From assembly GCA_007136035.1 (NCBI GenBank), contig SLHS01000088.1:1-11347 (forward strand): 11,347 nucleotides of DNA, written 5' to 3'. This document shows positions 6,297-11,347 of this stretch, one piece after another (within the stretch, counting starts at the first letter, position 1; every line of letters begins with the position of its first letter). The position numbers and the translations under genes are program-made. The DNA comes from Patescibacteria group bacterium (lineage in GTDB: Bacteria > Patescibacteriota > Dojkabacteria > SC72 > T1SED10-24). The notes below the pieces were generated by a model, which saw only the letters and a list, made by a program, of their open reading frames with translations, was not told where the DNA came from and ran no database searches.

Positions 6297-6728
6297 TATG
6301 GCTACTTGAATAGTTCTTTCTTTAGCCCTATCTAATTCAATATATAGCACTCTTTGCCATCGGCCTAATTGTAATTTACCCTCTATCAAATTTAAAACTA
6401 CATTGGGAGATAGATATATAGCCTTACAGTGTGAGTGTCCATTTACACACTCATTGTCACACATATTTACCGTTCTAATGTCAAAGTTATCATGGCTGTA
6501 CTCTTCTTTTTCTGAAGCTAATCTTTCGAGATTTTTTTTCATATCCTCTAGTAGCAAAGGCTCATTTTCATTGAGTATTAACATAGCGGTAGTATGCATA
6601 GTTTGTATATTTACTAGCCCACTACCTATTTTGCTTTTTTTAACAAAATCTAATACTTTGTCAGTAATGTCTATAATTTCGAAAAGTTTTTTAGTTTTGA
6701 TTACAATATTTTTTTTTTTAAACATCAT
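6285..6728 (-). CDS. yjbQ: YjbQ/UPF0047 family protein
   Basis: 147 residues, the usual length of this widespread single-domain family. Hallmarks are HTTAMLILNENEP (about 45-57), the histidine of YSHDN near 80, and the C-terminal block GKLQLGRWQRVLYIELD followed by a short Arg-containing strand (KERTIQVAILGG). The family forms a compact trimer with a conserved His cluster; thiamin-phosphate-synthase activity has been reported for some members, but the physiological role is not settled. The usual AH of the middle motif appears as GHSHCKA. Two ATG codons are adjacent (6728 and 6725); I use the first, which lies eight bases after the -10. It is divergent from the RuBisCO gene with closely packed promoters. 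Confidence 0.92.
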   Translation of the reverse strand: MMFKKKNIVIKTKKLFEIIDITDKVLDFVKKSKIGSGLVNIQTMHTTAMLILNENEPLLLEDMKKNLERLASEKEEYSHDNFDIRTVNMCDNECVNGHSHCKAIYLSPNVVLNLIEGKLQLGRWQRVLYIELDRAKERTIQVAILGG

Positions 6729-6736
6729 ATTTGAAC

Positions 6737-6765
6737 TTTATAGATGATTTACATCTTCATGTCAA
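6737..6765 (-). promoter_or_regulatory. Near-consensus promoter of yjbQ, predicted leaderless
   Basis: A perfect TTGACA (6765 down to 6760), a 17-bp spacer and TATAAA (6742 down to 6737) on the minus strand. Eight bases separate the hexamer from the first ATG, so transcription should start within a few bases of the start codon. It is the best sigma70-type match in the window. Confidence 0.75.
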
Positions 6766-6777
6766 TAATTGCAATTA
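6766..6777. promoter_or_regulatory. 12-bp perfect palindrome between divergent -35 boxes (possible operator)
   Basis: TAATTGCAATTA is a perfect palindrome that abuts the yjbQ -35 (6760-6765) and contains the RuBisCO -35 candidate TTGCAA (6769-6774). A dimeric regulator bound here could affect both promoters. No regulator gene is adjacent, and AT-rich palindromes of this length can arise by chance. Confidence 0.4.
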
Positions 6778-6797
6778 ATTCTTAAATACCCTATTAT
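6769..6797 (+). promoter_or_regulatory. Promoter of the RuBisCO operon
   Basis: TTGCAA (6769-6774), a 17-bp spacer and TATTAT (6792-6797). The expected start near 6804 gives a leader of about 28 bases to the ATG at 6832, A-rich and without an SD sequence. An alternative -10, TATAAA at 6804-6809, would shorten the leader to about 16 bases. Confidence 0.5.
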
Positions 6798-6831
6798 TTA
6801 TTATATAAACTGTTCAAACAAAAAAAAGTAT

Positions 6832-8319
6832 ATGCAAGAAAAATACATAAATCTAGGGACCAAAGAAGTTCTTAATGATCAATATTTACTTGCTGTTTTT
6901 GAGGTTAAGACTTATGGAATGGATCTTTTGGAGGCAGCTTCTGAAATGGCTGCTGAGTCCTCGAATGGCTCTAATTTAACCGTAGGTACTGCTACAAAGT
7001 TTTCTGATGAAATGGGAGCCATTGTGTACAAAGTAGATAGAGAAAAAGATTTAGTTTGGATTGCTTATCCATGGAGAATGTTTGACAGAGGGGGAAACGT
7101 TCAAAACGTCCTAACTTTCATAGCAGGAAACATTTTTGGTATGGCTGACTTGGCTGGATGTAAACTTTTAGATGTTTGGTTCCCTAATTCTATGCTAGAG
7201 CACTATGATGGACCAAGTTATACATTAGATGAGATGAGAAAATATTTAGGTGTTTATAATATGCCTATTTTAGGTACTATCATTAAACCTAAGATAGGAT
7301 TAACAGCTTCGGAATATGCTGAAGTTTGTTACGATTTTTGGTCTGGAGGTGGTATTTTCGTAAAAAATGACGAACCTCAATCTGACCAAGATTTTTGTCC
7401 TTACGACAAAATGGTTGATTATGTGCGAGAGGCTATGGATATGGCTGAAAAAGAAACAGGTCAGAAAAAAATTCATTCCTTTAATGTTTCTGCTGCCGAT
7501 TGCGATACAATGATTGAAAGAGCAGAATATGTTAAAAGTAAGATGAAACCTGGAAGCTACGCATATTTAATTGATGGTGTAACTGCAGGTTGGACAGCAG
7601 TGCAAACTTTACGTAGAAAATATCCTAACGTTTTTCTTCACTTTCACAGAGCTGGCCATGGAGGTTTTACAAGATCAGAAAACCCATTTGGTATGACTGT
7701 ACCTGTTTTAACGAAATTTTCAAGATTAGCTGGAGCTTCTGGGATTCACACTGGTACCGCAGGAGTGGGTAAAATGGCTGGAAACGATGCAGATGATATT
7801 ACAGCGGCAAAATTAGCTTTGTTATATGAATATGATGGGTTTTTCTTTGAACAAGATTGGTTGAAATTTCCAAAGACTGATAGTGATGCTTCAAATTTTA
7901 TAAAAGATCAAGATGGAGATGATTGGAAAGAAAGAAAAGAGTTGGAACAGTTGGGTAAATATTACAGAGATTTAGTTTCTAAGAAAAATGAGCGGTTTTT
8001 TTCTCAAAAATGGAGAAAAGTTAGAAAAACTTGCCCTATTATTTCTGGTGGATTAAATCCAGTTCTACTTAGACCTTTCATTGAAAAAATAAAGGATGTT
8101 GATTTTATAACAACGATGGGAGGAGGAGTACATTCTCATCCTTCAGGAACAAAAGCAGGGGCAAAAGCTGTAGTACAGGCTTGTGAAGCCTGGCAAAAAA
8201 ATATCGATATTTATGAATATGCAAAGACTCATAAAGAGTTGGACGATGCAATTTCTTTTTATAACAAGCATGGTACTCAATCTAAAAGGATAAATTCTGA
8301 AAAAAAAGAAGATGAGTAG
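6832..8319 (+). CDS. rbcL: Ribulose-1,5-bisphosphate carboxylase/oxygenase, form II/III
   Basis: Carboxylates ribulose-1,5-bisphosphate to two 3-phosphoglycerates. In archaea and CPR bacteria this form is linked to AMP/nucleoside salvage rather than a Calvin cycle. From the ATG at 6832 it has 495 residues. Catalytic positions are present: E42 (ESSNGSN), N100 (GNIFGM), K152 and K154 (IKPKIGLT), the carbamylation site K178 with D180 and E181 (GGIFVKNDEP), H272-R273, H306, loop-6 K314 (GVGKMAG), S405 (IISGG) and GGG at 430-432. GKMAGNDADD favours form II or II/III. Between K314 and S405 there are 91 residues against about 39 in Rhodospirillum form II, so a highly charged insert sits at about 340-398. 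A TTG at 6769 would add 21 residues, but they resemble translated promoter DNA. It overlaps the next gene by 8 bases. Confidence 0.97.
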   Translation: MQEKYINLGTKEVLNDQYLLAVFEVKTYGMDLLEAASEMAAESSNGSNLTVGTATKFSDEMGAIVYKVDREKDLVWIAYPWRMFDRGGNVQNVLTFIAGNIFGMADLAGCKLLDVWFPNSMLEHYDGPSYTLDEMRKYLGVYNMPILGTIIKPKIGLTASEYAEVCYDFWSGGGIFVKNDEPQSDQDFCPYDKMVDYVREAMDMAEKETGQKKIHSFNVSAADCDTMIERAEYVKSKMKPGSYAYLIDGVTAGWTAVQTLRRKYPNVFLHFHRAGHGGFTRSENPFGMTVPVLTKFSRLAGASGIHTGTAGVGKMAGNDADDITAAKLALLYEYDGFFFEQDWLKFPKTDSDASNFIKDQDGDDWKERKELEQLGKYYRDLVSKKNERFFSQKWRKVRKTCPIISGGLNPVLLRPFIEKIKDVDFITTMGGGVHSHPSGTKAGAKAVVQACEAWQKNIDIYEYAKTHKELDDAISFYNKHGTQSKRINSEKKEDE

Positions 8320-9169
8320 TTCTCCCCTTGATGAACTTTTTGGAGAGGTTGAAGATTGTGCCTCTAAACAGAAATGTACTAAAAAAAGTCTAAAACCAGA
8401 AGATAAAAGTTTTAGGTTTTTTCTTGCTTTTTTCCTTTCAGTAATAGTTATTTGCTTAACCCTTATAACATCAGTAATTTATTATGAATTCTTCTTTGCT
8501 AGTAATCCTGAAGTTTTAGGCGAAAAAACACAAGAACCAAAACTTCAAGAATTTAATTATGGGTTTGAATCGGAAACACAGTTGGAGCAATTTATTCACA
8601 ACTTTACAAATAATATTTATAAAGTTGAGGGTTCAGGTGCTTTTGGGTACATATATGGGGATTCAGAAGATGGTACTATTTCTTTGGAGGGTGAAGCATA
8701 TTTTGAAAATGGTAGAATTGTTCTTTTTGATACAAATGAGGATTACAAAGTTTTTTGGAGTGATTATAATAAAAAGTTTATACTTTTAGAAAATTCCAAG
8801 AAATATTTTTTTGTAACAAATTCTGCTGATTTCTACTATCGAAACTATTTAGGTCAACACATACTTCAGGATTTTGTGGACGATTATCTTAGAAATAAGG
8901 ATTTTATTGAACAAATAAATGAAAATGTTTGGGAATGGGAGTGGTTTTTTTATACTCCTAATAATGAGTTTAGTCGATACTCTATAAAGACAGAAATTGT
9001 TTTTAATGAGCGTGAAAACTATATTTCGGAAATAAAACTTTTTAATGATCAAGGTGAAGAAATATGTTCTTTTGAATTTGCTTTCATACCTATTGACTCT
9101 ATAGAAAAGGATAGCATTTTGGATGATTATAAAAGAATCGAGGGGACAAAGGTTAATTCTCCCCTGTAG
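8312..9169 (+). CDS. Single-pass membrane protein of unknown function, coupled to RuBisCO
   Basis: 285 residues. A hydrophilic N-terminal tail of about 33 residues holds two cysteines (C16, C22) and ends in basic residues. One membrane helix follows at about 34-60 (FRFFLAFFLSVIVICLTLIT). The remaining 225 residues are rich in aromatic and acidic residues and look like alternating beta-strands (VEGSGAFGYIYG, TISLEGEAYFENGRI, KVFWSDYNKKFILLE) before a more helical stretch around 183-205. The orientation is probably N-in, with the large domain outside. The strand pattern is loosely reminiscent of LolA/LppX-like lipid-carrier folds, but I do not recognise a family. The start codon lies inside the RuBisCO end (ATGAGTAG, 8-base overlap), which implies translational coupling; no SD is seen. 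Its 3' end overlaps the convergent relA by 17 bases. Confidence 0.85.
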   Translation: MSSSPLDELFGEVEDCASKQKCTKKSLKPEDKSFRFFLAFFLSVIVICLTLITSVIYYEFFFASNPEVLGEKTQEPKLQEFNYGFESETQLEQFIHNFTNNIYKVEGSGAFGYIYGDSEDGTISLEGEAYFENGRIVLFDTNEDYKVFWSDYNKKFILLENSKKYFFVTNSADFYYRNYLGQHILQDFVDDYLRNKDFIEQINENVWEWEWFFYTPNNEFSRYSIKTEIVFNERENYISEIKLFNDQGEEICSFEFAFIPIDSIEKDSILDDYKRIEGTKVNSPL

Positions 9170-9180
9170 ACTTGTCTTTT
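9141..9180. terminator. Possible bidirectional terminator in a convergent overlap
   Basis: AGGGGA (9141-9146) and TCCCCT (9160-9165) form a six-pair, G/C-rich stem with a 13-base loop, unusual in this AT-rich region. On the plus strand CTTTT follows at 9176-9180; on the minus strand the stem is followed by CGATTCTTTTAT. The relA stop lies in the loop and the stop of the RuBisCO-linked gene just after the stem. The U-tracts do not follow the stem directly, so termination efficiency is uncertain. Confidence 0.4.
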
Positions 9181-10637
9181 AATGCTTTCCTTATCTTCTC
9201 TTTTGTTGAATCTGCCACTGCAAATTCCATCCAATTCCTGTTTGGATATTTGTCTTGTTTTGATGTTATTATTTTAACAATATCACCAGTCTCTAACTTT
9301 GTTGAAAGTTCTTTAGTTTCATCATTTATTTGAGCAAATGTTGCATTATGTCCTACTCCTGTATGTACTCTATAAGCAAAATCTAAAGCTGTAGCATCTT
9401 TTGTTAGTTCTATGATTCTGCCCTTAGGAGTAAAAACATAAATATAGTCGTCAAAAATATCCGCTTTTATTGGTACTGATCTAGATTGCTTGCTTAATTT
9501 TTGACAATTAATTATTTGTTTATGTAATATTTCTAACCAATCGAAATCATCTGTTGGTTTTGCAAATCTATTTTTGCTCGCTTTGTATGCGATGTGAGAT
9601 GCAGGACCATATGTATTGATATAGTACATTTTATAGGTAAGAATTTGTACTTCCACAAACATATCTTTTATTTCAGGACAAGAGATACTCATTTGTAAAG
9701 CTTGGAAACCATTGGGTTTTGGTTGAGTGATATAATCGTCTGTTTCCTGTGTATTAACCTTTGTTTTTTCTTCAAGTGCTAAGCCTACCAACAAGCAATC
9801 ATCTTTTGAACGTGTAATTATAGATATTGCCATGCGATCTTTGATCTTTGCAAGTGCGGTACCTTTCCCTTCGTTTTCGAGTTTCTTTAGCTTATTGTAC
9901 ATACTATATTTGCTCTTTATCCTACCAAAAATCTTAGGTTTGTAATCTAATATATCTGTTAGTTTTTCAAGTTTTGTGATATAGCTATTTAGAAGCTCTT
10001 CATTAAGAGACTCTTTTTTCATTTTCTCCTCTATCACACGATATTCTTCAGGCTTGGTGTGTTTAAAAACTATTTCTTCCATTTCTTTTTTAATGGGTTC
10101 GAGGTTTAAATAAGAACATAGGGGTCCATAAATATCGTAAACTTTCTTGGCTTTTAGTTTAATTTTCTCTTCAGATAAATATTCAATTGTTCGAACATCA
10201 TCTAATACATCAAAAATTTTAATTAATATTGGTCTAATATCTTGAGAATTTCTTAGAACATATCTAGTTATTATTTTTCTACCTGTTTCGTCACTATCCG
10301 TACCTCGGTTTATCATATGCAGAATTTCCAACAAGTCTATAATTTCTTTGCCAAATCTTTCTTCTATCTCCTTGTACATTCTTTTCCGATTTTCATCATG
10401 CTCATCATTTAATACACAATGAAGTATGGAAGTAATAGTGCTATCGGTATCCAAATGTAAATCAGCAGCTATATTGGCTACTCTGAGAGCATGAAAAATA
10501 CAATTTTCCCCTGAAAGCCTGTAATGTTCTTTGTATTCTTTCTGTGCCCAAAAAATACTTTGGTTTACCAATTCTTTATATTCTCGAGGCACTTTTTCAA
10601 TTATTTCTTGTCTTGAGAATTCTAGGTCATTTTTCAT
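9153..10637 (-). CDS. relA: RelA-like (p)ppGpp synthetase with a degenerate HD domain
   Basis: 494 residues: HD domain (about 25-160), synthetase domain (about 220-352), TGS domain (about 394-458), then a short helical tail. The C-terminal zinc-finger and ACT domains of full-length Rel (over 700 residues) are absent. In the HD domain H49 and H73 remain, but the usual HD reads HC (C74) and the usual ED reads ND (N77-D78), so hydrolase activity is probably lost. The synthetase keeps GRIKSKY (R239, K241), D267 and E329 (EVQ), and has E298-T-D-D301, the EXDD signature of monofunctional RelA (bifunctional enzymes have RXKD). Odd points are F311 in place of the stacking Tyr of NGYQSL, and EVQILT in place of EVQIRT. 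The TGS shows VFTPKGRIIEL and DFAYRVHTGVGH. Activity is inferred, not certain. Confidence 0.92.
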   Translation of the reverse strand: MKNDLEFSRQEIIEKVPREYKELVNQSIFWAQKEYKEHYRLSGENCIFHALRVANIAADLHLDTDSTITSILHCVLNDEHDENRKRMYKEIEERFGKEIIDLLEILHMINRGTDSDETGRKIITRYVLRNSQDIRPILIKIFDVLDDVRTIEYLSEEKIKLKAKKVYDIYGPLCSYLNLEPIKKEMEEIVFKHTKPEEYRVIEEKMKKESLNEELLNSYITKLEKLTDILDYKPKIFGRIKSKYSMYNKLKKLENEGKGTALAKIKDRMAISIITRSKDDCLLVGLALEEKTKVNTQETDDYITQPKPNGFQALQMSISCPEIKDMFVEVQILTYKMYYINTYGPASHIAYKASKNRFAKPTDDFDWLEILHKQIINCQKLSKQSRSVPIKADIFDDYIYVFTPKGRIIELTKDATALDFAYRVHTGVGHNATFAQINDETKELSTKLETGDIVKIITSKQDKYPNRNWMEFAVADSTKEKIRKALKDKSTGEN

Positions 10638-10651
10638 GCTTAATATTGAGG

Positions 10652-10680
10652 TTTATAATCATTCGTGTTTATTGTAGCAA
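10652..10680 (-). promoter_or_regulatory. Promoter of relA
   Basis: On the minus strand TTGCTA (10680 to 10675), a 17-bp spacer and TATAAA (10657 to 10652). Fourteen bases separate the -10 from the ATG, so the leader would be about 7-8 bases, too short for a ribosome binding site. The -35 abuts a weak AT-rich stem (AAAAGA-AGAA-TCTTTT, 10680-10695) downstream of lexA that might reduce read-through. Confidence 0.5.
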
Positions 10681-10702
10681 AAAGAAGAATCTTTTACTAA
10701 TG

Positions 10703-11344
10703 TTATAGTGTGGGGTTTTGAAAGGCAGCAATTACTTTGCCATTTATTATATTCTCTCTGTCTTTATTCAAATATATTGGTTGATACGTTTTATCGTATG
10801 AGTTAGGGTATAATATAATCATATCATTTTGTTTTTTGAAAATTTTTATGGTTGCCGAGTTATCGATTACAGCAAGTATAGCATCACCATCATTTATTTC
10901 TGCCCCTTTCTCTATAATTACATAATTTCCATTTGAAAGAGAAACTTTGTTTAAAGAATGTTTGTTCATAGAATTACCTTTTATTATTAGGCTAAAAAGG
11001 TCTGATTTTTTTTTTAATAACTTATTATCCACTTTTAGTGTTCCAATGTAATCCTCTTGTGCCGTAGCCAAAGGTGTACCTGCATTAGCATAGCCAAGTA
11101 TGGGTATACCTATTAAATACTCATAATGCTCTTCCCCCTGAATTTGTATCCCCCTCGCTCCTCCAGTTCTTATTATAAAACCTTTTCTCTCAAGGGCTTC
11201 TAAATGAGTGACCACACCTCTTTTTGTACTTATGCCCAAGGTGTCCTGCAATTCAGATAGGGAGGGAGCCATACCCTTATCTAGGAAATAATCCCTTATA
11301 AAATTTAGCGCTTGTTCTTGTTTTTCAGTGATGGATACCTGCAC
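10703..11344 (-). CDS. lexA: LexA repressor (start uncertain at window edge)
   Basis: SOS-response repressor with self-cleavage activity. An N-terminal winged helix-turn-helix (about 5-62: TEKQEQALNFI, PSLSELQDTLGIS, HLEALERKGFIIR) is followed by an S24-type protease domain. The scissile Ala-Gly is A88-G89 in YANAGTPLA, the nucleophile is S125 (IKGNSMN), and the general base is K167 (SATIKIF). All three are present, so RecA-stimulated autocleavage is expected. The segment before the DNA-binding boundary (GGARGIQI) differs from the common RAIRL ending. The first in-window start is a GTG at 11344; the frame stays open to the edge, so the true start may lie outside. The promoter and any SOS box of lexA are not in the window. 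It lies 65 bp upstream of relA on the same strand. Confidence 0.95.
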   Translation of the reverse strand: MQVSITEKQEQALNFIRDYFLDKGMAPSLSELQDTLGISTKRGVVTHLEALERKGFIIRTGGARGIQIQGEEHYEYLIGIPILGYANAGTPLATAQEDYIGTLKVDNKLLKKKSDLFSLIIKGNSMNKHSLNKVSLSNGNYVIIEKGAEINDGDAILAVIDNSATIKIFKKQNDMIILYPNSYDKTYQPIYLNKDRENIINGKVIAAFQNPTL

Positions 11345-11347
11345 CTT

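Noticed and set aside
6403..6747. 114-codon plus-strand ORF opposite yjbQ
   Set aside because: It lies antisense to a clear yjbQ gene and across its promoter, is Ser/Phe/Ile-rich low complexity, and has no recognisable domain. It is a shadow of the real gene.
6769..6831. TTG start giving RuBisCO 21 extra residues
   Set aside because: The segment would be translated from the promoter region (TTGCAA and TATTAT lie in it), has an Ile/Tyr/Lys composition typical of AT-rich non-coding DNA, and the ATG at 6832 gives an N-terminus of normal type.
8559..9052. Short ORFs on both strands inside the RuBisCO-linked membrane protein gene
   Set aside because: They are alternative frames of a longer ORF with coherent membrane topology, and their compositions are not protein-like.
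10679..10696. Intrinsic terminator after lexA (AAAAGA-AGAA-TCTTTT)
   Set aside because: The stem is six almost purely A/T pairs and has no separate U-tract; it is too weak to list as its own terminator and is mentioned only with the relA promoter.
1..11347. UGA recoding to glycine (code 25)
   Set aside because: All genes read through at full family length with GGN glycines and no in-frame TGA, so the standard bacterial code fits.
1..11347. Archaeal origin, suggested by form II/III RuBisCO and an archaeal-like prenyl synthase
   Set aside because: LexA, type I MetAP, PspC, LiaF-like proteins, RelA and sigma70-type promoters are bacterial, so a CPR bacterium fits better.
1..11347. SOS boxes (GAAC-N4-GTTC type) at promoters
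   Set aside because: I looked at the intergenic regions and found no convincing dyad; the lexA promoter itself is outside the window.

Overview
The window is strongly AT-rich and densely coded, with frequent strand changes. It carries a form II/III RuBisCO next to bacterial genes (type I methionine aminopeptidase, LexA, PspC/LiaF-like envelope proteins, a RelA-type synthetase). This combination points to a Candidate Phyla Radiation (Patescibacteria) bacterium. I cannot name the phylum from sequence alone; Dojkabacteria, Peregrinibacteria and Parcubacteria-like groups are plausible. Absconditabacteria (SR1) and Gracilibacteria are disfavoured, because they read UGA as glycine and no gene here has an in-frame TGA. 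Stops are TAA (9) or TAG (4), never TGA. I see no rRNA, tRNA, CRISPR array, insertion sequence or attachment site. No gene-free stretch exceeds about 100 bases.

Layout. 1-194 (+): the 3' end of an unknown Lys-rich coiled-coil protein. 187-966 (-): map. 1021-1785 (+): xth, an AP endonuclease/exonuclease III. 1821-4836 (+): an apparent operon of pspC, a membrane protein with a repeated beta-rung ectodomain, a LiaF-like membrane protein and a polyprenyl diphosphate synthase. 4833-5597 (-): a DnaQ-fold exonuclease with an ExoX-like tail. 5679-6296 (+): a stand-alone HD hydrolase of the SpoT/Mesh1 type. 6285-6728 (-): yjbQ. 6832-9169 (+): form II/III RuBisCO overlapping a single-pass membrane protein of unknown function. 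9153-10637 (-): a RelA-like (p)ppGpp synthetase. 10703-11344 (-): lexA, whose 5' end lies at the window edge.

Functional themes. (1) Nucleotide/CO2 metabolism: in the established archaeal and CPR pathway, RuBisCO of this type acts on ribulose-1,5-bisphosphate derived from AMP or other nucleosides. The partner enzymes (AMP phosphorylase, ribose-1,5-bisphosphate isomerase) are not in this window. (2) Alarmone signalling: the Rel protein has lost hydrolase residues and carries the EXDD signature of monofunctional RelA, while a separate small HD protein keeps a complete hydrolase motif. Together they look like a split synthetase/hydrolase pair. (3) Envelope stress: pspC, the two membrane proteins and a prenyl synthase are tightly packed. 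(4) DNA repair and SOS: xth, the exonuclease and lexA.

Expression architecture. Several genes have a good -10 hexamer only 6-8 bases before the start codon (map, xth, the LiaF-like gene, the exonuclease, yjbQ), which predicts leaderless mRNAs. A textbook Shine-Dalgarno sequence occurs once, before an operon-internal gene. All four convergent gene pairs overlap at their 3' ends by 4 to 17 bases. The yjbQ and RuBisCO promoters lie back to back around a 12-bp perfect palindrome.
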